Origin: Caccocola sp964450835
GTDB taxonomy: Bacteria; Synergistota; Synergistia; Synergistales; Synergistaceae
DNA: 10,920 bases
Assembly (NCBI GenBank): GCA_964450835.1
Contig: CAYVEQ010000051.1
Span: forward strand, 1 to 10,920
Direction: 5' to 3'
The translations under genes were made by a program, and so were the position numbers. Below the pieces are notes generated by a model, which was not told where the DNA came from, did no database searches, and saw nothing but the letters and a program-made list of their open reading frames with translations. Within the stretch, counting starts at the first letter, position 1; each line of letters starts with the position of its first letter. Positions 1-6,962 of the stretch are shown here, in pieces.

Positions 1-27
1 ATATTGGCAACGCTTGGAGGAATTGTA

Positions 28-1830
28 ATGGTCCGAAAGGTCTGTATGGGCAACGAGGCGATCGCTTTCGGCGCTCTCGCCGCCGGGCTCGGCCTCGCCG
101 CCGGCTACCCCGGAACGCCCTCCACCGAAATCATCGAAACCCTCGCCGCCGCGCGCCGTCCCGGCGTTGCGGTGCAGTGGTCGGTAAACGAGAAGGCGGC
201 GCTTGAAGTCGCGGCGGGCGGGGCTTATGCCGGAGCGCGCACGATGTGCGCGATGAAGCAGGTCGGCCTAAACGCGGCCTCCGACCCTCTCATGAGTCTC
301 GCCTATATCGGAGTGAAAGGCGGCATGGTAATAGCCGTCGCCGACGACCCCGGGCCGTGGTCCTCGCAGACAGAGCAGGACACGCGCGGCTTCGCCCTGC
401 ACGCGAACCTCCCCGTTTTCGACCCTTCGTCGCCCGAAGAGGCCTACGAAATGGTTCAGACAGCATTCGACTTCTCCGAAAAATTTGCGCTTCCCGTCTT
501 TCTGCGGCCGACGACGCGCGTCTGCCACGCGAGCGCGGAAGTGACGCTGCGCGATATGTCGCCGGTCAAAGCCGCGTCTGGTTTCGAGCGCCGTCCCGAG
601 TGGTGCATTTTCCCCGCCCTCTCCTACAGAAAGCACGGCGAGCTTGAGAACAAGCAGCGCGAAATGGCGCGCGCCTTCGACAAACTGCCTTACAACAGAA
701 CAGAAAAATTCGGCAAAGGCGGACGTCTCGGACTTGCCGCCTCGGGCGTCTCATATCTTTACGTCAAAGAAGTTCTGAACGAGCTGGACGCCGACGCCGT
801 TCTTTATAAAATCGGCACGCCCTGCCCCGTGCCGGAACAGCTCACGAAAGATTTTCTTGCCTCGGTCGACTCCGTGCTCGTCGTCGAAGAGCTGGACCCG
901 GTCGTCGAAGAGCAGCTCCTCATAGAAGCCGCCGGAAAAATTCCCGTCTTCGGAAAGCGCAGCGGCGACATGCCGTGGAACGGCGAATATTCCTTTGAGC
1001 CGATAAAAGCGGCCGTGGCGAAATACCTTGGCATCGCCGCCGAAAGCGAGGCCGAAGAGGAACTGCCGCCGCTCCCCGCGCGTCCTCCCGTGCTCTGCGC
1101 CGGCTGCCCGCACCGCGCCGCTTTCTACGCGGCGAAGATAGCGACCAAAGAGTGCAAAAAAGCCATATACTGCGGCGACATAGGCTGCTACACCCTCGGC
1201 AACGCCGCGCCGCTCAACATGGTGGACACCTGCCTCTGCATGGGAGCTGGCATCACGCTCGCGCAAGGGCTCGCGATCGCCGAGCCGGAGGCAAAGTGCC
1301 TTGCTTTCATCGGCGACTCCACCTTCTTTCACACAGGCGTTCCCGGAATAATCAACGCCGTCTACCAGGGCACGGACATCACAGTAATAATCCTCGACAA
1401 CAGAACGACGGCCATGACCGGACACCAGCCGCACCCGGGCACCGGCAGGCGCGCCTTGGGCGACGAAAGCAAAGCGCTTGACATAGAAACTCTCCTGCGC
1501 GCCTGCGGCGTGGAATATGTGGCGCGGGTCAATCCTTTCGACTTTGAAAAATCTCTTGCCGCAATGAAAGAGGCTGTGGCCTTTCGCGGCCCCGCCGCGG
1601 TCATCACGGAGGCTCCGTGCATAGCGAACGCAAGGGCAAAGAGGGCCGCCTGCTTCGTCGCGCCAAACTGCGTAAAATGCGGCAGATGCATACGTGAAAT
1701 AGGCTGCCCCGCGATTACGAAAGACGCCGAAGGCCGCGCCCGCATCAGCGCGTCGCTCTGCGCCGGCTGCGGCCTGTGCGCGCGCCTGTGCCCGGCGGGC
1801 GCCATAAAGGAGGACTGCCGCCGTGCTTAG
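28..1830 (+). CDS. iorA: Indolepyruvate:ferredoxin oxidoreductase, alpha subunit
   Basis: This is the large, catalytic subunit of the cytoplasmic enzyme that oxidatively decarboxylates indolepyruvate and other aryl-pyruvates to aryl-acetyl-CoA, passing electrons to ferredoxin. The 600-residue protein has the family layout. The N-terminal pyrimidine-binding half contains GYPGTPSTE near residue 27. The TPP-binding half contains CAGCPH (C357), GDIGCYTLG (383 on) and a GDS...DN thiamine/magnesium motif spanning G429 to N458. The C-terminal ferredoxin domain has cysteines at 548, 551, 554 and 560 (non-canonical last spacing) and at 578, 581, 584 and 588 (canonical CxxCxxCxxxCP), consistent with two [4Fe-4S] clusters. 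I chose the ATG at 28 because GGAGG (16-20) sits 7 bases before it; an upstream in-frame TTG at 4 would put that site inside the gene. It overlaps iorB by 8 bases, so the two subunits are probably made by coupled translation. The frame is intact, and identification is secure. Confidence 0.96.
   Translation: MVRKVCMGNEAIAFGALAAGLGLAAGYPGTPSTEIIETLAAARRPGVAVQWSVNEKAALEVAAGGAYAGARTMCAMKQVGLNAASDPLMSLAYIGVKGGMVIAVADDPGPWSSQTEQDTRGFALHANLPVFDPSSPEEAYEMVQTAFDFSEKFALPVFLRPTTRVCHASAEVTLRDMSPVKAASGFERRPEWCIFPALSYRKHGELENKQREMARAFDKLPYNRTEKFGKGGRLGLAASGVSYLYVKEVLNELDADAVLYKIGTPCPVPEQLTKDFLASVDSVLVVEELDPVVEEQLLIEAAGKIPVFGKRSGDMPWNGEYSFEPIKAAVAKYLGIAAESEAEEELPPLPARPPVLCAGCPHRAAFYAAKIATKECKKAIYCGDIGCYTLGNAAPLNMVDTCLCMGAGITLAQGLAIAEPEAKCLAFIGDSTFFHTGVPGIINAVYQGTDITVIILDNRTTAMTGHQPHPGTGRRALGDESKALDIETLLRACGVEYVARVNPFDFEKSLAAMKEAVAFRGPAAVITEAPCIANARAKRAACFVAPNCVKCGRCIREIGCPAITKDAEGRARISASLCAGCGLCARLCPAGAIKEDCRRA
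1806..1813 (+). promoter_or_regulatory. Ribosome binding site for iorB inside iorA
   Basis: AAAGGAGG lies in the last codons of iorA, 9 bases before the GTG at 1823. This near-perfect Shine-Dalgarno site is what fixes the GTG as the iorB start and supports coupled translation of the two subunits. Confidence 0.8.
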
Positions 1831-2410
1831 CAGCATCATCATAGCGGGCGTGGGAGGGCAGGGCACGCTGCTTGCCTCGCGGATACTCGCCGAGGCGGCG
1901 CTGGAAAAAGGACTTTTCGTCCGCACTTCCGAGACGATAGGAATGGCGCAAAGAGGCGGAGCCGTCTCAAGCCACCTGCGCTTGGGGGCGCGAGACGTTT
2001 CGCCGGTTATCTCGCTTCGCCGCGGCGACGTTCTGCTCGCCTTCGAACCGGCGGAAGCCGTGCGCATGATCCCGAAGATGAAGCGCGGCGCGCGATGCGT
2101 CGTGAACCGCGACGAAATCATACCGACAAACGTCGCGCTCGGCAAAGGCCTCTACCTCGGCGCGGAATACATAGCCGTGATAAAACGTCTTTTCCCGGAC
2201 ACGCTCTTCATATCGGGCGCGGCGCTCGCTCTCGCCGCAGGTGACATACGCTCGCTCAACGTCGTCATACTGGGCGCCGCCTTCGGCGCCGGCATACTGC
2301 CCTTTTCTTCGGAAGAACTGCGAGCCGCAATGGCGCGCTGCGTAAAGCCGCGCCTTCTGCCCATGAACGAAAAAGCCTTTGCGCTGGGCGCGGACGCCGC
2401 GGGATGCTGA
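1823..2410 (+). CDS. iorB: Indolepyruvate:ferredoxin oxidoreductase, beta subunit
   Basis: This 195-residue protein is the small (gamma-type) subunit of the IorAB complex and belongs to the pyruvate/ketoisovalerate oxidoreductase catalytic-domain family. Right after the start it shows IIIAGVGGQGTLLASRIL (glycine-rich GVGGQG at residues 9-14), then a segment with SETIGMAQRGGAVSSHLR, which is typical of IorB and related gamma subunits. The length is normal for the family. Translation starts at GTG, supported by AAAGGAGG at 1806-1813, and overlaps the end of iorA by 8 bases. It has no cofactor motif of its own, as expected, since TPP and the Fe-S clusters sit in IorA. The neighbouring aryl-CoA ligase fits a shared role in aromatic amino-acid breakdown. 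Confidence 0.93.
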   Translation: MLSSIIIAGVGGQGTLLASRILAEAALEKGLFVRTSETIGMAQRGGAVSSHLRLGARDVSPVISLRRGDVLLAFEPAEAVRMIPKMKRGARCVVNRDEIIPTNVALGKGLYLGAEYIAVIKRLFPDTLFISGAALALAAGDIRSLNVVILGAAFGAGILPFSSEELRAAMARCVKPRLLPMNEKAFALGADAAGC

Positions 2411-2415
2411 CGCGC

Positions 2416-2454
2416 GTGCGGCGAAACAAAAAAACAGCGCGCCGCACACGGCGC
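2416..2454. other. Two mutually exclusive hairpins in iorB-paaK spacer
   Basis: The 82-base spacer between iorB and paaK contains GTGCGGCG (2416-2423), which pairs perfectly with CGCCGCAC (2440-2447) around an A-rich loop. A second stem, GCGCCG (2439-2444) with CGGCGC (2449-2454) and a 4-base loop, shares bases 2440-2444 with the first, so only one can form at a time. No T-run follows on the + strand, so neither is a clear + strand terminator. Read on the - strand, the second stem is followed closely by a run of seven Ts (complement of 2428-2434), which looks like a terminator facing the other way. The role is unknown: processing, partial attenuation or blocking antisense transcription are all possible. 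Confidence 0.4.
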
Positions 2455-2492
2455 TTCGGACAAAATTTTACAAAGCTCAAAGGAGAAGAAAG

Positions 2493-3719
2493 ATGAACGA
2501 ACTTACGACTATAAACCGCTGTTTCGCGCAGGTGCGCCGCGTGGCCAAAGCAAGCCCTCTGTACAGGGAGAAGTTCAAGGGCATCCCCGTCGACAGGATG
2601 ATGACGAAAGAAGAATTTGAGACTCTGCCTTTCACCACCAAGCAGGATCTCCGCGACGCCTATCCTTTGGGAATGCTGTGCGTCCCCAACGAGAGAATAG
2701 TCCGCGTCCACTCCTCCTCAGGCACTACCGGCTCGCCTGTGATGATACCGTACAGCGCGCGTGACATCGAAGACTGGGCCGTTATGTTCGAACGCTGTTA
2801 TCAGCTCGCTGGGGTGACGGCGGAAGACCGCGTGCAGATAACGCCGGGCTTCGGCCTCTGGACGGCGGGGCTCGGTTTCCAGGCCGGAGCGGAACGCCTC
2901 GGCGCCATGGTCATTCCGACAGGGGCGGGAAACACCGACCGCCAGCTGCAGCTCATGCGCGACCTGAAGACTACGGTGATTTGCAGCACCGCCTCCTACG
3001 CGCTCGTAATGGGAGAAGAGGTCGACAGGCGCGGAATGCGCGGGGATATATGCCTCAAGCGCGGAATCTTCGGTTCCGAGCGCTGGGGCGACAAGATACG
3101 CGAGCGCATCCGCGAGACACTGGGCACCGAGTGCTTCGACGTCTACGGCCTCACGGAAATCTACGGCCCGGGCATCGCGATAGACTGCGACAGACACACG
3201 GGCATGCACTACTTCAACGACTATCTCTACTTTGAAATCATCGACCCCGAGACGGGCGAAGTGCTTCCGGAAGGAGAGCAGGGAGAGATTGTCATCACGA
3301 CATTCCGCAAAGAGGCGGGCCCTCTCATCCGCTACCGCACGCGCGACATCTCGCGCATAATTCCGGGCGAATGTCCTTGCGGCTCGCGCTTCCCCCGCCT
3401 TGACAGAATCGTAGGACGCAGCGACGACATGATTAAAGTCAAGGGCACGAACATCTATCCCGCACAGGTCGAGGAGATTCTGAAAAACATCGACGGCTTC
3501 TCAAGCGAATACAGAATCATTCTCGAGACCAAAGACCTGCGCGACAGCATGACGGTGCAGGCTGAGATGAAAGAGGGGCGCGACGCGGAGAAGCTCGCGG
3601 AGGAACTCGTCCGCAGCTGCAAGACCGGACTTGGCATCAAAATCATTCCCGAAGTTATGAAATTCGGCGAACTTCCGCGAAGCGAGAAGAAAACCCAGAG
3701 AGTCATAGACAGAAGATAA
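2493..3719 (+). CDS. paaK: Phenylacetate-CoA ligase (AMP-forming), PaaK family
   Basis: This 408-residue adenylate-forming ligase would activate phenylacetate or related aryl-acetates to their CoA thioesters with ATP, in the cytoplasm. Family motifs are all present: the P-loop SSSGTTGSP (74-82), YGLTE (218-222), the ATP-ribose aspartate region RYRTRD (D285), the hinge and A8-like region RIVGRSDDMIKVKGTNIYP (about 307-322), and a C-terminal LPRSEKKTQR, where K400 aligns with the adenylation lysine. I chose the ATG at 2493 because AAAGGAG (2479-2485) is 7 bases upstream; the open frame extends back to 2379, but that would overlap iorB and adds residues without family character. A PaaK-type ligase next to iorAB fits aryl-pyruvate and aryl-acetate interconversion. 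The exact acid (phenyl-, indole- or hydroxyphenyl-acetate) cannot be read from the sequence. Confidence 0.92.
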   Translation: MNELTTINRCFAQVRRVAKASPLYREKFKGIPVDRMMTKEEFETLPFTTKQDLRDAYPLGMLCVPNERIVRVHSSSGTTGSPVMIPYSARDIEDWAVMFERCYQLAGVTAEDRVQITPGFGLWTAGLGFQAGAERLGAMVIPTGAGNTDRQLQLMRDLKTTVICSTASYALVMGEEVDRRGMRGDICLKRGIFGSERWGDKIRERIRETLGTECFDVYGLTEIYGPGIAIDCDRHTGMHYFNDYLYFEIIDPETGEVLPEGEQGEIVITTFRKEAGPLIRYRTRDISRIIPGECPCGSRFPRLDRIVGRSDDMIKVKGTNIYPAQVEEILKNIDGFSSEYRIILETKDLRDSMTVQAEMKEGRDAEKLAEELVRSCKTGLGIKIIPEVMKFGELPRSEKKTQRVIDRR

Positions 3720-3727
3720 AAATTTTT

Positions 3728-3760
3728 AACGCGGCGTCCTGCGGGGGCGCCGCGTTTTTT
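3728..3760 (+). terminator. Intrinsic terminator after paaK
   Basis: AACGCGGCG (3728-3736) pairs perfectly with CGCCGCGTT (3748-3756); the stem can extend inward by about three more pairs, one of them a wobble. Six Ts follow (3755-3760). It starts 8 bases after the paaK stop and separates the ior-paaK cluster from the efflux operon. A second copy of CGCCGCG lies just downstream (3761-3767) and could compete for the same left arm. Confidence 0.88.
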
Positions 3761-3826
3761 CGCCGCGATAAAAAATTTCCGCGCGATAACACGCCTTATC
3801 CCGTCCGCACATAAATTCGCCACATA

Positions 3827-3842
3827 ATGGATATATAATCAT
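3827..3842 (+). promoter_or_regulatory. Putative -10 element of the efflux operon promoter
   Basis: A perfect TATAAT (3834-3839) lies in an unusually AT-rich stretch 40 bases before the RND gene, downstream of the terminator. No good -35 box is found at 16-18 bases upstream (ATAAAT at best), and there is no extended TG. The surrounding ATG..TATATA..CAT is a partial 16-base palindrome (12 of 16 positions symmetric), so an activator- or repressor-controlled promoter is possible. This is inference from position and base composition. Confidence 0.4.
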
Positions 3843-3878
3843 GACAAAGATTCGGCCGGAAACGGGTGGGCTGTTTTT

Positions 3879-6800
3879 ATGAAGATTACCGAAATTTCTC
3901 TGCGCAGACCTGTGACAGTGCTCATAGCGACCATAGCGACCGTCATTTTCGGAACTTACTCCTATATCCATATGGGCGTGGAAAGAATGCCGAACGTCGA
4001 GTTCCCGATAGTCGTCGTGCGCACCACTCTCGAAGGCGCGAGCCCGGCCATTATCGACAACGACGTCACCGACGTGCTCGAGTCGCGCATAAACACCATC
4101 GAGGGCATAAAGAGCATGCGCTCAAGCAGCTACGAGGGGCGCTCCGTCATCGTCGTGGAGTTTGAGCTTGACAGAAACATAGACTTCGCGACGGCCGACG
4201 TGCGCAACAAGGTGAGCCGCGCGCGCGGGCAGCTGCCCGACGACTGCGACGAGCCGGAAATCGACAAGTTCGATCCGAGCGACCGCCCCATAATGCGCGT
4301 CGCGGTAAAGAACGACGGGCGCACCGACATGAAAACCCTTTCGCGCTACGTCGACCAGGTGGTTCAGGAGCGCCTTCAGACTGTGCGCGGCGTGGGCGGC
4401 GTGCAGATGCCGGGCTTCCGCGAGCGCGAGATGCGCGTCTGGCTTAACCCGCAGGCGATGGAGAGCTACCGCATCACCACAAAAGAGATTAAAGACGCGA
4501 TTTACAACAAGCACGTCGAGCTTCCGGCGGGCCGCGTCGAAACTGGGACGAAAGAGTACGGCATACGCATAATCGGTGAGTACGCCTCGGCCGCGGAGCT
4601 TGAATATCTTCCCGTCGCCGTGCGCGGCGGCGCCGTGATACGGCTCCGCGACGTGGCGCGGATCGAGGACGGGCTGGAGGATATGCGCAGCATCTCCGTC
4701 TACGAGGGCAAGCCGGCGATCATGGTCGCGATACGCAAGCAGCGCGGCGCTAACGAAGTCGCCCTCTCGCGGCTGATGCGCGAGCGGATCGCCGAACTTA
4801 ACGAAACGGCGCCTCCCGGCACTTCGCTTGTCGTCGTTTCGGACAACGCGAAGTTCATCTTAAATTCCATGAACGGCGTTTTCTGCGACGTCCTGGCGTC
4901 GATAGCGCTCACCGCTATTATCATGTTCATCTTCCTGCGCACGATACGCGCGACTTTCATCGCCTGCATAAGCATTCCCGTCTGTCTTCTCGGAAGCATG
5001 TCCGTCCTCTACCTGATGGGCATAACAATTAACAATATGTCTATGATGGGCATCTCTCTCGCTGTCGGCATGGTCGTCGACGCGACGACTGTCATCATGG
5101 AAAACATCACGCGCCACAAGGCGATGGGCAAGAGCGCCTTCCGCGCCGCCGAAGACGGGACGAACGAGATAGCCTTCGCGGTCGTCGCCGGGGCTGCGAC
5201 CACTCTTGCCGTCTTTGTACCCGTTGCCTTCATGGGCGGCATGATGGGGCGCTTCTTCAACGCTTTCGGCGTCACTGTCTCGACAACGATTGCCATCTCT
5301 CTTGTCATATCGGTAACCCTCACCCCCTTTCTCTGCTCGCGCGTCATGGGACGCTCGCGCAGGCCGACGAGGCTTGAGGAAGCGCTCGCCCGTCCGTTCA
5401 CCCTGCTTGAGGAGCGCTACGCCGGGGCTCTGAAATTCGCCGTAGGCCACAGAACCCTGGTGCTTATGGCGGGAATGTCTCTTTTCCTGCTGGGCATGGC
5501 CTTTGCCTTCAGCTCAGGCACCGAGTTCTTTCCCTCGGAAGACCAGGGGAGGCTTCGCGTCGAGCTTGAGCTTCCGGCCGACACTTCGCTTGAGGTGACG
5601 ACATCCGTTACGAAAGAGATAATCGACATAATCCAGCAGAACAAATACGTCGCCTACACATACGGCGAGATAGGCAGCGGAGCCGGCGAGGAAGTCTACA
5701 AATCCTCGATAAACATAGAGCTTATAGACCGCTCTCTGCGCCCGCGCGCCTCCGTGCTGATGCGCGACCTGCGCGAAGAACTGTCGCGCTACCGCGACGC
5801 CGACATAAAAATGGGCACGTGGGGCAATTCCGATATAGCGCTCGTGGTCATGGGGCCGACCAGCGAGGAGCTGGCGGTTCTCGGTGACACGATAAAGAAA
5901 GACCTCGCGGAGAACGCGCGCGGCCTCGTCGACATTACGACGGACCTCCAGATGAACAAGCCGCGCATAAACCTCGACCTGAACCGGGGCCTGGCCGACG
6001 ACCTGAACGTCAGCGTGCGCGACCTGTCGGACGAGATGCTGACGTGGTTCGGCGGAGACGAAAGCGGCACTTTCAACGACCGCGGCTACCGCTACGACAT
6101 AAGGCTCCGCGCCGAACAAAGCGGCCGCGACGATCCGGAAAAGGTGCTGAAGACGTTAATCACGACGAAAAGCGGCGCCACTATCCCGGCCGAGGGCGTC
6201 ATCACAAGCTCCATAGGAATGGCGCCGAACGTCATAACGCGCTACAACCGTCAGCACTCCATTAAAATCGAGGCAAACGTCGACAAAATATCCCCTGGCG
6301 AGGGCATCGAGATAATGCAGGAGATTTTCAAAAAATACGCGCCGCGCGACGGGACGTACAGCATCGTGCCGACGGGCGACTCGGAGGAAATGCGCGAGAG
6401 CTTCCGCTATATGTCGATCGTTCTTGTTTTCGCGATAATGCTGGTCTACATGGTGATGGCGATTCAGTTTGAGTCCTTCATACATCCTCTGACGGTAATG
6501 TTCTCTCTGCCGCTGATGACCGCCGGCTCCTTCGGCCTGCTCGCTCTCGGCGGAATGCGCATATCGGTCATGAGCTTCATGGGGATAATCCTGCTCGTCG
6601 GAGTCGTCGTCAACAACGCCATTCTGCTTGTCGACGTCATAAACCAGCTTCGCGCCGCGGGCGACGATAAAATCACCGCCGTTCTCAAAGCGGGGCCGCT
6701 GCGTCTGCGCGCGATACTCATGACTACAGTGTCGACGCTTTTCGGTTCGCTCCCCGTCGCGCTCGCTCTTTCCGCCGGCGGCGAGACGCGTCAGCCGATG

Positions 6801-6962
6801 TCGGTCGCCGTAATCGGCGGGCTCGCGACCTCCACGATGCTGACTCTGCTTGTCATCCCCGTTGTCTATCTGATTTTCGACGACATAACGGACAGAGTGA
6901 AAGAGAGGACTCGCCGCTGGAGCGCATACCGGCGGCTTAAGAGACGCGGAAGGAGCGAATAA
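3879..6962 (+). CDS. RND-family efflux pump, inner-membrane permease (AcrB/HAE1-like)
   Basis: This 1027-residue protein is a proton-driven exporter of the hydrophobe/amphiphile efflux (AcrB) type. It shows the duplicated RND plan: TM1 (about 12-30), a large periplasmic loop, TM2 to TM6 (about 334-490), TM7 near 518-538, FFPSEDQG (550 on) opening the second periplasmic half, then TM8 (about 846-862) to TM12. In the proton relay, aligned by eye with AcrB, D401 matches D407, but A402 replaces D408 and N912 replaces K940; R942 (R971) and T949 (T978) are kept. An Asn at the Lys position is common in some homologues; the missing second Asp is less usual. The ATG at 3879 has only a weak upstream GGGTGGG. 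The stop overlaps the next start as TAATG. Substrate cannot be deduced. It is full length and intact. Confidence 0.93.
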   Translation: MKITEISLRRPVTVLIATIATVIFGTYSYIHMGVERMPNVEFPIVVVRTTLEGASPAIIDNDVTDVLESRINTIEGIKSMRSSSYEGRSVIVVEFELDRNIDFATADVRNKVSRARGQLPDDCDEPEIDKFDPSDRPIMRVAVKNDGRTDMKTLSRYVDQVVQERLQTVRGVGGVQMPGFREREMRVWLNPQAMESYRITTKEIKDAIYNKHVELPAGRVETGTKEYGIRIIGEYASAAELEYLPVAVRGGAVIRLRDVARIEDGLEDMRSISVYEGKPAIMVAIRKQRGANEVALSRLMRERIAELNETAPPGTSLVVVSDNAKFILNSMNGVFCDVLASIALTAIIMFIFLRTIRATFIACISIPVCLLGSMSVLYLMGITINNMSMMGISLAVGMVVDATTVIMENITRHKAMGKSAFRAAEDGTNEIAFAVVAGAATTLAVFVPVAFMGGMMGRFFNAFGVTVSTTIAISLVISVTLTPFLCSRVMGRSRRPTRLEEALARPFTLLEERYAGALKFAVGHRTLVLMAGMSLFLLGMAFAFSSGTEFFPSEDQGRLRVELELPADTSLEVTTSVTKEIIDIIQQNKYVAYTYGEIGSGAGEEVYKSSINIELIDRSLRPRASVLMRDLREELSRYRDADIKMGTWGNSDIALVVMGPTSEELAVLGDTIKKDLAENARGLVDITTDLQMNKPRINLDLNRGLADDLNVSVRDLSDEMLTWFGGDESGTFNDRGYRYDIRLRAEQSGRDDPEKVLKTLITTKSGATIPAEGVITSSIGMAPNVITRYNRQHSIKIEANVDKISPGEGIEIMQEIFKKYAPRDGTYSIVPTGDSEEMRESFRYMSIVLVFAIMLVYMVMAIQFESFIHPLTVMFSLPLMTAGSFGLLALGGMRISVMSFMGIILLVGVVVNNAILLVDVINQLRAAGDDKITAVLKAGPLRLRAILMTTVSTLFGSLPVALALSAGGETRQPMSVAVIGGLATSTMLTLLVIPVVYLIFDDITDRVKERTRRWSAYRRLKRRGRSE
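6950..6955 (+). promoter_or_regulatory. Ribosome binding site for the TolC-like gene
   Basis: AAGGAG lies in the last codons of the RND gene, 6 bases before the ATG at 6962. Together with the one-base TAATG stop/start overlap it indicates coupled translation and decides the start. Confidence 0.75.

Noticed and set aside
1..27. Possible end of an upstream gene before iorA
   Set aside because: There are too few bases to judge; only the iorA ribosome site can be supported.
751..2145. 464-codon open frame on the - strand opposite iorA and iorB
   Set aside because: Its translation is low-complexity (Arg/Ala/Gly-rich) with no family motif, and it lies antisense to two well-recognised genes. Long antisense frames are expected where third positions are strongly GC-biased.
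2379..2492. N-terminal extension of paaK into the iorB 3' end
   Set aside because: It would overlap iorB, adds a basic, low-complexity segment unlike the PaaK family, and includes the AAAGGAG site that serves the ATG at 2493.
4860..5450. 196-codon - strand frame within the RND gene
   Set aside because: The translation is rich in H, D, R and G, which is the reverse-complement image of membrane-helix codons; there is no motif and the sense gene is certain.
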